From positions 1-32,566 of the forward strand of contig JAQSXU010000056.1 of assembly GCA_029256485.1 (NCBI GenBank): a stretch of 32,566 bases of DNA, read 5' to 3'. This document shows, piece by piece, positions 22,473 through 32,504 of the stretch. Made by a program: the position numbers and the translations under genes. A model generated the notes under the pieces. The model did no database searches. It was given only the letters and a program-made list of their open reading frames with translations, and was not told where the DNA came from. This stretch comes from Clostridiaceae bacterium (GTDB taxonomy: Bacteria; Bacillota_A; Clostridia; Clostridiales; Clostridiaceae). Position 1 is the stretch's first letter. Every line of letters starts with the position of its first letter.

Positions 22473-24449
22473 TTGAAAACAAATAGTTCTTTAGACTATT
22501 TTCAAACTAAAGCTGTAACTTCAGATAACAAGAATTTATTAGTGGTGGCTGCTCCCGGAAGCGGTAAAACTAGTGTGATAATAAATAGAGCAGTGTTTTT
22601 AGTTAAAAATAAAGGGGTAAATCTAGAAAATATTTTAATAATTACTTTTACAAAAAATGCCGCAATTAATATGAGAAAAAGGTATTTAAATATTACTGGT
22701 GATGAAAGTACTCCATTTATGGGAACATTTCATAGTTTTTTCTATAAAATACTTGAAAAGCATTTAGGCAATATAAAAATAATCACCAATTTTGAAGCCT
22801 ATGCAATAATTAAAAATACATTGAATAGTTTTGCAGATAGTGTTGCTGAAGATAGAATTAATGAATTTCTAAATTATATTTCTATTTATAAAATACAGGG
22901 CAGAAAATCACTTGGTGAAAATATAGACTATGAAATATTTAAAAGGTGCTATGAAGATTATGAAAATTATAAGCAGAAAAATAATCTTAGTGACTTTGAT
23001 GATCTTCAAATAAATGTATACAAACTTTTAAGTGAAAATAGTTTAATATTAAAAAAATACAGCACTTCTTTTAAATATATTCTGGTAGATGAATTTCAAG
23101 ACTGCGATGAGATGCAAATAAAAATACTTCAATTATTAAGTCAAAATAGCTCTATTTTTGCAGTGGGCGATGAGGATCAATGTATTTACTCATTTAGAGG
23201 TTCTAAACCTCAGTGTATGGTTGAGTTTGAAAAATATTTTCCTAATAGTATTAAAACATTTCTAAGTATTAATTATAGAAGCACAATTGATATAGTACTT
23301 ACATCCATGAAGCTTATTAAAAATAATAATTTGAGAAATAATAAAACGGTTGAATCTTTTAATAAAAAAAGCTCAAATATAAATGTAATTAATTGTTGTG
23401 ACAATAAAGATCAATGTTTAAAAATTATACAAGAAATAAATGAGTTTTCTACTTCTAATATGAATAATAAAGTTGCTGTACTTTATAGAACATGTGCAGA
23501 AAATAGATTGCTGATAGATTTATTAATTAAGAATAAAATAGAATTCCAATTATTGGATGAAAACTATAGTTTCTATGATAATATGGTCTGCAGAGATCTT
23601 ATTTCATACTTGAAACTATCTGTTGATTTTACAGATGTTGAAAGCTATCTATCAATAATTAATAAACCCTATAGATATATAGGGAAAATGAATCTGGAAA
23701 AGTTGAAGAATAATAAATATAGGGAGGATTGTTTTGAATTTATTTGTAATTTGGATATTCCAAATTTCCAAGTAAAATCCCTGAACAAGATAAAAAAAAT
23801 CCTAAATAAAACTGGTGAATTAGATACTGAAAATGCCGTGAATTATATTCTATACAAAATTGATTATTATGAATATATTAGAGATTATTGCATAAAATAC
23901 AAGAGAGAACTTTCAGATTTTGATTGTATTATTAATGAATTTATTGAAAGCTGCAGTGATTATAAAAACATAAAGGATTTTATTAATCATACTATTGAAG
24001 TAAAGAAAAAAATAAAAAATAATAATAAAAGTAATGTTATTCTTAGTACCATTCATGGTGTAAAGGGAATGGAATTTAACAGCGTATTAATAATGAATTG
24101 TATTGATGGATATTTGCCACATGAAAGGAGTATACCAACTAATATTGAAGAAGAGAGAAGGGTTTTCTTTGTAGCTATAACCAGGGCCATAGAAAATTTA
24201 TATCTTTATATTCCAAAGACACTAAATGGAAATGAAAGAAAAGTATCCAGATTTATAAATGAATGTGAGCTGAAGGTTGATGAGCAGTTAAGCAGTATGT
24301 TTGAAACAAACCAAATTGTAGTCCATAGCAATTTTGGTAAGGGTATTATTAGATGTATTGATAAAGAAAAAATTGAAATACAGTTTTCTAATGGGTTAGT
24401 TAGAAAATTTGATTTAAATGCAGTATATAATAATAATTTAATAAAGTAG
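22473..24449 (+). CDS. UvrD/PcrA-like superfamily 1A DNA helicase
   Basis: A 658-residue 3'-5' helicase. Motif I is AAPGSGKTS (26-34), motif Ia LIITFTKNAAINM, motif II VDEFQD near 205, motif III GDEDQCIYSFRG near 232, motif V STIHGVKGMEFN near 530, and motif VI EEERRVFFVAITRA near 560. The C-terminus (FGKGIIRCIDKEKIEIQFSNG, in part) resembles the Tudor-like end domain of PcrA that meets RNA polymerase. It is shorter than PcrA (about 740), with reduced insert domains, so a paralogue rather than the main PcrA. Start TTG 22473 follows GGAGGT at correct spacing. Confidence 0.9.
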   Translation: MKTNSSLDYFQTKAVTSDNKNLLVVAAPGSGKTSVIINRAVFLVKNKGVNLENILIITFTKNAAINMRKRYLNITGDESTPFMGTFHSFFYKILEKHLGNIKIITNFEAYAIIKNTLNSFADSVAEDRINEFLNYISIYKIQGRKSLGENIDYEIFKRCYEDYENYKQKNNLSDFDDLQINVYKLLSENSLILKKYSTSFKYILVDEFQDCDEMQIKILQLLSQNSSIFAVGDEDQCIYSFRGSKPQCMVEFEKYFPNSIKTFLSINYRSTIDIVLTSMKLIKNNNLRNNKTVESFNKKSSNINVINCCDNKDQCLKIIQEINEFSTSNMNNKVAVLYRTCAENRLLIDLLIKNKIEFQLLDENYSFYDNMVCRDLISYLKLSVDFTDVESYLSIINKPYRYIGKMNLEKLKNNKYREDCFEFICNLDIPNFQVKSLNKIKKILNKTGELDTENAVNYILYKIDYYEYIRDYCIKYKRELSDFDCIINEFIESCSDYKNIKDFINHTIEVKKKIKNNNKSNVILSTIHGVKGMEFNSVLIMNCIDGYLPHERSIPTNIEEERRVFFVAITRAIENLYLYIPKTLNGNERKVSRFINECELKVDEQLSSMFETNQIVVHSNFGKGIIRCIDKEKIEIQFSNGLVRKFDLNAVYNNNLIK

Positions 24450-24504
24450 TATAATAAAAGTATACGATAAATATATAATTTCAATAAATTTAGTAGCCTT
24501 TTTA

Positions 24505-24532
24505 TTGACTATAGTTATATATATGATATACT
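24505..24532 (+). promoter_or_regulatory. Promoter of the 99-residue gene
   Basis: TTGACT (24505-24510), 16 bases, TATACT (24527-24532) with TGA just before it (extended -10). Confidence 0.75.
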
Positions 24533-24572
24533 ATATAGTATAATATACATTATAAATACCAGGAGGTTTACA

Positions 24573-24872
24573 ATGGTTGCTTTTAATAAAATGTGGAATG
24601 ATGTTTGCTCTATGTTATCTGAAAATAACATTGAAAATTTAAGTATAGTGGAAAACTTCAAAAATGGATTTGTAGTTAAAAATGAAAACAGTACAGAGAT
24701 TGTAACCAAAGACGATTTTATAGATGTTTGGTGTAGAATGCTTTATTACAACGAAATTTCAGAACATCAAATTAATGAAGAAAAAAAAGTTAAGCAGAAG
24801 TATGTATACGATATTATAAAACAATTGCCCTATATAGCAGAAAACTATGGCATATTAAAGATTGCTGAGTAA
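24573..24872 (+). CDS. Uncharacterised 99-residue acidic protein
   Basis: A soluble, acidic 99-residue protein (MVAFNKMWNDVCSMLSENN at the start) with no membrane segment. AGGAGGT precedes ATG 24573 and the strong promoter at 24505 and hairpin at 24913 make it a separate transcription unit. The C-terminal half (KQKYVYDIIKQLPYIAENYG, in part) looks like a helix pair. No family recognised. Its isolation between the helicase and the FtsA-like gene gives no functional clue. Confidence 0.7.
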   Translation: MVAFNKMWNDVCSMLSENNIENLSIVENFKNGFVVKNENSTEIVTKDDFIDVWCRMLYYNEISEHQINEEKKVKQKYVYDIIKQLPYIAENYGILKIAE

Positions 24873-24912
24873 CTTTATTGAATGTTTAAGCTTATTGTTA
24901 TATAATTTTATT

Positions 24913-24947
24913 AGGCTCATATTCTAATATAGAATATGAGCCTTTAA
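24913..24947 (+). terminator. Hairpin terminator, weak T tract
   Basis: AGGCTCATATTCT (24913-24925) pairs perfectly with AGAATATGAGCCT (24931-24943) around AATAT, followed by TTAAAAT. It lies 18 bases before the ribosome binding site of the FtsA-like gene. Confidence 0.6.
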
Positions 24948-24970
24948 AATATTATGTAAGAGGTAATAAT

Positions 24971-27019
24971 ATGATTAGTAATAGTACAAATGAGGCAGGG
25001 TTTAATAATGTATTATTCGCTTTAGATATTGGAACTAGAACAGTAATTGGAACTGTTGGAGTTATTAAAGATAAAAAATTTTCCGTGCTAGGTGAAGCAT
25101 TGGTTGAACATGAAGAAAGAGCTATGATAGATGGCCAAATTCATGACATAAATCTTGTGGCAGATGCTGTAAGGCTTATTAAAAATCAATTGGAAAAAAA
25201 GCTGAGTATATCACTAGAAAATGTTTGTATTGCAGCTGCTGGAAGGTTCCTAAAAACATCAGAAGTAAGATATGACACTGAAATTGAAAATGATATAGAA
25301 ATACATAAGGACTTTATACGAAGTCTTGAATTAACAGCTGTAAAAAAGGCAGAGAGCAGTGTAATAAATGAAACAAATGGTAAACTCTACTGTGTTGGAT
25401 ATAGTGTAAAAAACCATTATTTAAATGGGTTTAAGATAAGTAATTTATTAAATCATAAAGGTGAAACTGCCTCAGTTGAAATAATTTCCACCTTTTTACC
25501 TAGAACTGTTGTTGAAAGTTTGTACTCAGTTATGAAAATAGTTGGATTAAATGTGTCTTGTGTCACATTAGAGCCAATTGCTGCAATTGAGGCAGTTATT
25601 CCTCAAAAATTGAGGTTGCTTAACCTAGCACTTGTGGATATTGGTGCTGGCACCTCAGATATTGCAATTTGCAGTAATGATACTGTAACAGCTTATGGGA
25701 TGGTACCATTAGCTGGTGATGAAATAACAGAAATCATAGCTAAAAATTACCTGGTAGATTTTAATACTGCTGAAAAAATAAAAAAACAACTATTAATTAA
25801 TGAAAATATAAAGTATACTGATGTTTTGGGAATAGAAAATAAGATACAATCCAGTGAAATATTGAATCTTATTTCCCCACTAGTGAAAAAAATTGCTGAA
25901 CAAGTGGGAAGTAAAATATCAGAGTTAAATAATGGTAAATCTCCAAATGCCGTTTTCCTAGTTGGAGGAGGAGCATATACTCCTTATTATAAGGAATTCC
26001 TGGCTGAAAAATTAAATATTGCTATTCAAAGAATAGCAATTAAAAGCAGAGAAAGTGTTGAGGAATGCATTAATCAAGATTTAAATCTAGGGAGTGCAGG
26101 TATTACTGTCCTTGGAATTGCACTAGTATCGTTGAAGGAATTAGGGCATGACTTTATTGATGTAACATTAAATGGTACTGTTGTAAGTTTATTTAATTCT
26201 AAAACTCATACTGTACTGGATGCACTTATTCAAGCTGGGATTAACCCTAAAATTTTAATTTCTAAAAACGGTAAAAACATTAAATTTATTCTGAATGATT
26301 CTAATAGAATCTGCTTTGGAACAATGGGAAGGTCATCAGAAATTAAAATTAATGGGTTTTCAGCTAACATTGAATCCGATATTAAAGAGGGCGATTCTAT
26401 AGAAATAAAATATGCTATAGATGGATTACCAGGAGAACCTTATATTAAAGATTATATAAAAGATTTAAATTCTATAAGTTTTTACTTTAAAAATGATTTA
26501 GTGAATATGGATCCCGTAGCATTTATAAATAACATTAGGGCTGACATTAGCGAAAAAATTAAAGAGAACGATATAGTTAAAATTATTTATCCAAGAAGCT
26601 TAGGTGATTATATTAAATATTATTGTGAAAATACTAGTGAAAATTATAGTTATTATATGAACGGTAATATTTTAGATTTAAAATATTTAATAAAAGAAGG
26701 GGACAAAATAATTCAAAAGCAAAATATAATAATGAAAAATGATGTTTATCAGAATAATCCCCTTACATCTGAAGAGACAGCTGTCACACATATAGATACA
26801 AATAAGGTTGCTGCATCAAATCAAATAAAAGTTTTAGTTAATGGACAGCCAGTATTGTTGAATGGGAAAGAAAACTATGTCTTTATAGACATTTTTAATT
26901 TCTATGATTTTGATTTAACAACTGCAAGGGGTAGTCTTGAACTTCTCTTAAACGGAAACAGGGTAGGATATTATGATGGTTTATCTGAAGGTGATATAAT
27001 TAGCATAACATGGATATAA
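24971..27019 (+). CDS. FtsA-like actin-fold ATPase with long C-terminal extension
   Basis: A 682-residue protein. Residues 15-385 form an actin/Hsp70-type ATPase of the FtsA group: phosphate-1 FALDIGTRTVIG (16-27), the 1C-like/SHS2 region near 40-175, phosphate-2 LVDIGAGTSDIAI (221-233) and the adenosine motif LVGGGAYTPYY (330-340). FtsA is about 420 residues and ends in a membrane-binding helix; here about 300 residues follow instead. They appear to hold three beta-grasp-like units, each ending in a GD-type strand: EGDSIEIKY (473-481), KEGDKIIQ near 590 and EGDIISITW near the end. No transmembrane helix is visible. It is likely not the divisome FtsA but a Firmicutes paralogue of unknown role. 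AGAGGTAATA precedes ATG 24971. Confidence 0.75.
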   Translation: MISNSTNEAGFNNVLFALDIGTRTVIGTVGVIKDKKFSVLGEALVEHEERAMIDGQIHDINLVADAVRLIKNQLEKKLSISLENVCIAAAGRFLKTSEVRYDTEIENDIEIHKDFIRSLELTAVKKAESSVINETNGKLYCVGYSVKNHYLNGFKISNLLNHKGETASVEIISTFLPRTVVESLYSVMKIVGLNVSCVTLEPIAAIEAVIPQKLRLLNLALVDIGAGTSDIAICSNDTVTAYGMVPLAGDEITEIIAKNYLVDFNTAEKIKKQLLINENIKYTDVLGIENKIQSSEILNLISPLVKKIAEQVGSKISELNNGKSPNAVFLVGGGAYTPYYKEFLAEKLNIAIQRIAIKSRESVEECINQDLNLGSAGITVLGIALVSLKELGHDFIDVTLNGTVVSLFNSKTHTVLDALIQAGINPKILISKNGKNIKFILNDSNRICFGTMGRSSEIKINGFSANIESDIKEGDSIEIKYAIDGLPGEPYIKDYIKDLNSISFYFKNDLVNMDPVAFINNIRADISEKIKENDIVKIIYPRSLGDYIKYYCENTSENYSYYMNGNILDLKYLIKEGDKIIQKQNIIMKNDVYQNNPLTSEETAVTHIDTNKVAASNQIKVLVNGQPVLLNGKENYVFIDIFNFYDFDLTTARGSLELLLNGNRVGYYDGLSEGDIISITWI

Positions 27020-27040
27020 TAAGAAAGGCTAGGTGACTTT

Positions 27041-28225
27041 ATGCAAGAACAAAATTTAGATTTATTAAAAATGGCAAATGACATTAAGGGTGACTTAGTT
27101 AATTGGAGAAGACATTTTCATATGAATCCTGAACTAGGATATAAAGAATATAATACTTCAAGTTTTATAAAAAAGTTTTTAAGTAGTGAAGGAATTGAAT
27201 ATACTGATACAGCTGAGACAGGCATATGTGCAATTATTAGAGGATATGGCTCAAAAACTGTAGCTCTTAGGGCTGATATGGATGCTCTGCCACTGCAGGA
27301 AAATAACATCTGTGATTACAGCTCAAAAAATCCAGGAAAAATGCATGCCTGCGGCCATGATGCACATATAACTATTCTATTGGGCTGTGCCAAAATTTTA
27401 AATTCAATTAAAGATAAAATAAATGGAAATGTAAAATTATTATTTGAACCTGCCGAAGAAACAACAGGTGGAGCACGCATTATGATTAAAGAAGGAGTTT
27501 TAAATTCACCTGAAGTTAACGGAATAATAGGACTTCATGTAGATGAAAATATTAATGCAGGATTTATAGGAATAAAAAGTGGAGTGGTTAATGCAGCTTC
27601 AAATCCCTTCACAATAACTGTTAAAGGAAAAGGTGGTCATGGAGCTCATCCTGATTCAACTATTGACCCAGTAGTAATTAGCTGTGAAATAATTAATTCA
27701 CTTCAGTTACTTGTTAGCAGGGAACTTTCTCCAACTTCACCAGCAGTTGTCACCATAGGCTATATTAATGGTGGCACAGCCCAAAATATTATTCCTGAGC
27801 AAGTTAAATTTGGTGGTATTATCAGAACTATGACAACAGAAAATAGGGAATACGTAAAAAAGAGGCTAAAAGAAATTGTTACAGGAATTACTTCTTCCCT
27901 AAGAGGAAGCTGTGAAATTGATATTGAGGAAAGCTATCCATGCCTGTATAATGATGATAAAATGGTTGAAATCCTTAAAAATAGCGCTTACAGCATATTA
28001 TCAAAGGAGAAAGTCTTGTTGTTAAAAAATCCAAGCATGGGAGTAGAGAGTTTTGCCTACTTTTCTCTAGAAAAACCAAGTGTTTTTTATTTTCTTGGGT
28101 GCAGAAATGAGGAAAAAGGAATTATCAATCCTGCCCATGGAAGCTTATTCGATATTGATGAAAATTGTCTTCCTATAGGAGTGGCAATTCAATGCAAAGC
28201 TGCAATGGAGTTTTTACACACTTAA
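27041..28225 (+). CDS. M20D amidohydrolase (N-acyl-amino-acid / hippurate hydrolase type)
   Basis: A 394-residue metallo-amidohydrolase. MHACGHDAHI (101-110) supplies Cys104 and His106, FEPAEE (135-140) the acidic pair, GLHVDE (164-169) His166, and PAHGS near 371-375 the last ligand. KGKGGHGAHPD near 200 is the dimerisation-domain motif. The family hydrolyses N-acyl amino acids, indole acetyl amino acids or N-acetyl-diaminopimelate; the substrate is not decided by sequence. AGGTGAC precedes ATG 27041, 21 bases after the FtsA-like gene, so the two are probably co-transcribed. Confidence 0.92.
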   Translation: MQEQNLDLLKMANDIKGDLVNWRRHFHMNPELGYKEYNTSSFIKKFLSSEGIEYTDTAETGICAIIRGYGSKTVALRADMDALPLQENNICDYSSKNPGKMHACGHDAHITILLGCAKILNSIKDKINGNVKLLFEPAEETTGGARIMIKEGVLNSPEVNGIIGLHVDENINAGFIGIKSGVVNAASNPFTITVKGKGGHGAHPDSTIDPVVISCEIINSLQLLVSRELSPTSPAVVTIGYINGGTAQNIIPEQVKFGGIIRTMTTENREYVKKRLKEIVTGITSSLRGSCEIDIEESYPCLYNDDKMVEILKNSAYSILSKEKVLLLKNPSMGVESFAYFSLEKPSVFYFLGCRNEEKGIINPAHGSLFDIDENCLPIGVAIQCKAAMEFLHT

Positions 28226-28293
28226 ATAGGAAATACTAGATAAAACTATTTAATGATTGCAAAGTAAATCTACTTACTAAGAGGAGTGAGCTA

Positions 28294-29247
28294 ATGAAAA
28301 TAACAATAGGACCAAATGAGAGTGGACAGAGAATTGACAAATTTATACGAAAGTGGCTTAAAGATGTACCTTTGAGTGCAATATATAAAAGTTTAAGAAA
28401 AGGCGATATCAGGGTTAATGGAGCAAAAGTAAAAGAAAAGTATTCACTTATTGAAGGAGATATAATTGAGACAAAAGAAATAAAAACCGATTTAAAAAAG
28501 GAAAAATTTAAAAGAATAGATAATAATTTTAAAGTTACTTACGAGGATGATAATATTTTACTAGTAGAAAAATGGCCAGGTGTGTTAGTTCATTCCGACA
28601 AAAAAAATGGGGAGCCAACATTAACTGATTATGTACTTTCCTATTTATATGATAAGGGTGATTATGAGCCTGAAAAAGAAGTTACATTTACTCCAGCACC
28701 GTGCAATAGACTTGATAGAAACACATCAGGTATCGTTGTATATGGCAAAAATTATGAAAGCTTAAAGCTGCTGAATGAAATGATAAGAGAGAGAAAAATA
28801 AAAAAATATTATTTGGCTTTAGTAAAAGGCAGGGTTAAAGATAAAACCTATGAAGCCTATATATCAAAGGACGAAGATAACAATATATCTCAGATATCAG
28901 AAAATGAAAAGCCAGGTTTTAAAAAGATAGCAATGGATGTTAAAACGGTGCAAACCTGCGGCCTTTATTCTTTGCTTGAAATTGACCTTATTACCGGAAG
29001 AAGCCACCAATTAAGAGCTCATTTGAGTTATATTGGTAATCCTATTATTGGTGATTCTAAATATGGAAGCAAAGAACTTAATAGTTTTTTTGTAAATAAG
29101 TTTGGCTTAAACTTTCAATTTTTATATGCATATAAATTAGTTTTTAAAGATTGTATTGGGAAACTAGACTATATGGAAAATAAAACTATAGCTGAGTCAC
29201 TGCCTCCAATTTTAAAGAGAATAAAAAAGGATGTTTTTAAGTTTTAG
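28294..29247 (+). CDS. RluA-family pseudouridine synthase (RluC/RluD-like)
   Basis: A 317-residue RNA-modifying enzyme. Residues 1-65 are an S4 RNA-binding domain (GQRIDKFIRKWL, IRVNGAKVK). The catalytic motif CNRLDRNTSGIVVYGK (137-152) has Asp141 as nucleophile. LVHSDK near 98, KKYYLALVKG near 169 and GRSHQLRAHL near 236 complete the RluA set. It isomerises uridines, likely in 23S rRNA. Firmicutes carry several paralogues, so the exact site is unknown. GAGGAGTGAGCT precedes ATG 28294. Confidence 0.93.
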   Translation: MKITIGPNESGQRIDKFIRKWLKDVPLSAIYKSLRKGDIRVNGAKVKEKYSLIEGDIIETKEIKTDLKKEKFKRIDNNFKVTYEDDNILLVEKWPGVLVHSDKKNGEPTLTDYVLSYLYDKGDYEPEKEVTFTPAPCNRLDRNTSGIVVYGKNYESLKLLNEMIRERKIKKYYLALVKGRVKDKTYEAYISKDEDNNISQISENEKPGFKKIAMDVKTVQTCGLYSLLEIDLITGRSHQLRAHLSYIGNPIIGDSKYGSKELNSFFVNKFGLNFQFLYAYKLVFKDCIGKLDYMENKTIAESLPPILKRIKKDVFKF

Positions 29248-29292
29248 TAGGTAAATATTGTACTATTATAAATTAATTTAGAGGAAATAAAT

Positions 29293-30897
29293 ATGAAGGA
29301 ACAATCTACAACAAAAGGTTTTGCTATCCTATCAGCAGCTGGTATGATAGTAAAAATACTTTCATTGCTATACATTCCATTTTTAATTGCCATTATAACT
29401 GATGGAGGGTATGGTATTTATGGTGCTGCATATCAAGTTTATGTATTTATTTATGTTTTGACTAATTCAGGTATACCTGTGGCAATTTCAAAATTAATAT
29501 CTGAATTAACAGCTCTTGGAAACTATAAAGATGCTGTAAAAAGTTTTAAGATAGCTAGATTTATGCTGTTGATACTTGGTACTATAATGACAATAATTAT
29601 GCTGATTTTCGCTAAAAGTTTTGCCAATATAACAAATCCAAAGGCATACTATGCAATATTGGCTCTTGCGCCATGTGTTCTCTTCACTTCTATTGCCTCT
29701 GCATATAGAGGTTACTTTCAAGGAAGAGGATATATGACTCCCACTGCAGTGTCTCAAATAATTGAACAAACTATAAATACTATTTTTACATTAGTATTTG
29801 CAGCTTTATTAATTAGATTTGGAGTTGAAGCAGGCTGTGCAGGAGGAACTATTGGTTCAACCTTAGGTGCCTTATCATCAGTTGTTTATTTAATTTTATT
29901 TTATGAAAGAAATAAAAGGATTAAAATCCATGGGAAAATTTCAAATACTGAAATTAGAAGACTAACCAATAAGCAAATTGTAAAGAAAATTATACACTAC
30001 GGTATACCAATAACATTAAGTGTAGGGTTAACCTATGCTGGTAATTTGGTGGATTTATGGAATACCATGTCAAGGCTTAGTGTTGCTGGAATCAGCAGCT
30101 GGCAAGCTTCCATATTATATGGCTACTTATTAAAATACACACAATTGATGAATGTTCCTATTGCCCTTATTACTTCTTTAAGTGCTGCAATTTTACCTGC
30201 TATTGCTGGAGCAGCAGTTATAAGAGACAGAAATAAGGTTAGAGAAAAAGTTAATTATGCATTTAGACTGAGCCTTTTAATTTCTATACCTTCAGCATTT
30301 GGACTTGGAGTTTTAAGCGATCCAATATATAAATTGTTAGCGTTTAGAGGCGGCTCAAATATCATGAAGATTGGATCAATAGTATTGGTACTGATGGCTG
30401 TAATGCAAATTCAAATTACAATATTACAAAGTTTAGGAAAGTTGTATACTGCCACCTTATATTCATTTATTGGTATTGTTTTTAAGATTGCAGCAAATTA
30501 TTTCTTAATTGCTGTACCAAACATTAATATTCTGGGAGCCGTATTTGGAAGCATTATAGGATATTTAATTCCTGTAATACTAAATCACAGGATGATTAAA
30601 AAAACACTTAGGGTTAGATTTAGTCTGCTTTTCCATGGGTACAAGCCACTAATATCCAGTTTATTAATGTCTTTATCAGTTTATATAGTTTATTATAATT
30701 TGATTTATATAATGGGTTTTATAAACAAAGGATATTTAGCTAATGCCATTTCTACAATAACAGCAGTTATAGTTGGTATGTTTACTTACTTATTCGCTTT
30801 GATTTTAACAGGCGGTATAAGAAAGTCTGATATCAATGGATTGCCAGGAAAGATCACAAGGATTATCCCTAAATTTATGTATATTAGAATCAGATAA
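29293..30897 (+). CDS. Lipid-linked polysaccharide flippase (MurJ/SpoVB family)
   Basis: A 534-residue integral membrane protein with about 14 hydrophobic segments. The N-terminus (KGFAILSAAGMIVKILSLLYIPFL, in part) and the YGIYGAAYQVYVFIYVLTNSGIPVAISKLISE region are typical of the MOP-superfamily SpoVB/YtgP group that flips lipid II or polysaccharide lipid carriers. GAGGAAAT precedes ATG 29293, 45 bases after the pseudouridine synthase gene. It ends facing a second member of the same family (30932-32431). Closest role is YtgP/MurJ-like flippase; paralogue assignment needs phylogeny. Confidence 0.88.
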   Translation: MKEQSTTKGFAILSAAGMIVKILSLLYIPFLIAIITDGGYGIYGAAYQVYVFIYVLTNSGIPVAISKLISELTALGNYKDAVKSFKIARFMLLILGTIMTIIMLIFAKSFANITNPKAYYAILALAPCVLFTSIASAYRGYFQGRGYMTPTAVSQIIEQTINTIFTLVFAALLIRFGVEAGCAGGTIGSTLGALSSVVYLILFYERNKRIKIHGKISNTEIRRLTNKQIVKKIIHYGIPITLSVGLTYAGNLVDLWNTMSRLSVAGISSWQASILYGYLLKYTQLMNVPIALITSLSAAILPAIAGAAVIRDRNKVREKVNYAFRLSLLISIPSAFGLGVLSDPIYKLLAFRGGSNIMKIGSIVLVLMAVMQIQITILQSLGKLYTATLYSFIGIVFKIAANYFLIAVPNINILGAVFGSIIGYLIPVILNHRMIKKTLRVRFSLLFHGYKPLISSLLMSLSVYIVYYNLIYIMGFINKGYLANAISTITAVIVGMFTYLFALILTGGIRKSDINGLPGKITRIIPKFMYIRIR

Positions 30898-30935
30898 AAA
30901 GTCCTGTAAGATTCCTATCTTATAGGACTTTTTAC
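30896..30935. terminator. Bidirectional terminator between converging flippase genes
   Basis: AAAAAGTCCTGTAAG (30896-30910) pairs with CTTATAGGACTTTTT (30919-30933), one G-T. Both strands end in five T. The stem overlaps the stop codons of both genes. Confidence 0.85.
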
Positions 30936-32431
30936 TCTTTTATTTTAAATAGTGAACAAAAGGCAAAAGTCAAGGCAAATCCACAAAAGATTATAAAAAT
31001 ATATTTTATCTGAACTAAGTTTTCCGGGATAACGTTGGTTAATATTTTAATTATTAAATAAACCAAAAGACCTACTAAAAAATATACTATTATGTTAGAT
31101 AAAGCAAAATGGGGATTACATTTTTTAAATATTTCATTAAAATTTAATGCCAGAATAGTAATTCCTGTTATAAGCATTGATATTCCATAACCATAAATAT
31201 TTATTGACGGTATTCCAGTGAGTATATAAAGCAATATTACTTCTTCAGTTGAAACTATAATCGAATTTCTCAAAATAATTTTTTGCTTACCAAAGCCATT
31301 TAAAATTCCATAAGTAACCGATGCAACATATATTATAGGTGCACACCATGAAATAAAGCTTATATAATGTCCTAAATCATTTCTATTATATAATAAAATT
31401 CCCAATTCATTAGGAATACTTTTGCATATCGCCATTGATGCAATACCCAAAATAAAGGCAATTTTCACTACTCCTTTTATTCTATCTTCCATTGCAAAAT
31501 AGTCGTTCTTACTGATGCTTTTTGCCAAATCAGGCACAAGTATTGTAGCCATAGATGTTACAACAATTATTGGGAAAAAAATGATTGTAGAGGACATTCC
31601 TTTAAATTTTCCTATCATGGCTAAGGCTGTTGAATAATTAATTCCCGCACTTACTAACCTTCTTGGAACTATTAGTGTAGCCATTGTTGATAGCATAGTA
31701 GATAAAAATCCATTTAAACATAAAGGGAATGATATTATTATGACATCAAATAATAATTGTATTTTATCATTTGATTTACCAGAGTTATAAGTTTTTGTAC
31801 TTCGGTTATTAATATAAAAAGTATAAAGTAAAATTAGGCTGATTAATTCACCTATAGTTAAAGTAACATAGGCAGCAGTTACGGTACCATTTAGCGTTTT
31901 TAAAGAAAAAATTTTTATAATAAGTATTATAACTATAATCCTGCATGCCTTTTCACAAATATCGATAAGTGCAGGTATTTTAACCTTAGATATTCCATAA
32001 AAATATCCCTTTAAAATTGAAGATAAGGCAATAAAAATCATTGCAGGACACATAACCTTAATTGCTTGTGTAGTTCTGCTGTCTTTTATAATATATATAC
32101 TAATAAAATAAGCATTAAAAAATACCAATGTTGATATAAATAAAGACCATACTGAGTCAAAGATTAAAGCTGCTTCAATGGTTTTATTTAAATTACCATA
32201 GTCTCTTTTGCTAAAGTATCCAGCTGCTACTTTGGATACAGCTGTTATCATCCCACCGCATATAAGGCAAATAAAAAGATCGTATATAGGCATAACCAAG
32301 CCATATAGGCCTAAGCCCTCAGCGCCTAGCTCCTTAGAAAGTACAATGGAAAATATAAAGCCAAAAACACCAGTTGTTAAATTTGAAGTGGTAAGGATAA
32401 GCGAGTCCTTAAAAAAAGAGTCCTTTCTCAT
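30932..32431 (-). CDS. spoVB: Stage V sporulation protein B-like flippase
   Basis: A 499-residue polytopic membrane protein of the MOP superfamily. It starts MRKDSFFKDSLILTTSNL, with VLSKELGAEGLGLYGLVMPIYDLFI (about 30-54), which is typical of SpoVB. About 14 hydrophobic segments follow. SpoVB is thought to move lipid-linked precursors across the forespore membrane for cortex synthesis. It is only distantly similar to the convergent gene 29293-30897, which suggests old duplication or two separate family branches. The start ATG 32431 is not preceded by a strong GGAGG (only TTGAGG), so expression may be weak or the start may vary. Confidence 0.85.
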   Translation of the reverse strand: MRKDSFFKDSLILTTSNLTTGVFGFIFSIVLSKELGAEGLGLYGLVMPIYDLFICLICGGMITAVSKVAAGYFSKRDYGNLNKTIEAALIFDSVWSLFISTLVFFNAYFISIYIIKDSRTTQAIKVMCPAMIFIALSSILKGYFYGISKVKIPALIDICEKACRIIVIILIIKIFSLKTLNGTVTAAYVTLTIGELISLILLYTFYINNRSTKTYNSGKSNDKIQLLFDVIIISFPLCLNGFLSTMLSTMATLIVPRRLVSAGINYSTALAMIGKFKGMSSTIIFFPIIVVTSMATILVPDLAKSISKNDYFAMEDRIKGVVKIAFILGIASMAICKSIPNELGILLYNRNDLGHYISFISWCAPIIYVASVTYGILNGFGKQKIILRNSIIVSTEEVILLYILTGIPSINIYGYGISMLITGITILALNFNEIFKKCNPHFALSNIIVYFLVGLLVYLIIKILTNVIPENLVQIKYIFIIFCGFALTFAFCSLFKIKE

Positions 32432-32504
32432 AAATTAAACCTCAATTTTTTTTCATTACTTAAATTAATAGCTAGTGCCTGTACCAAAATGTATTACAAA
32501 AATT

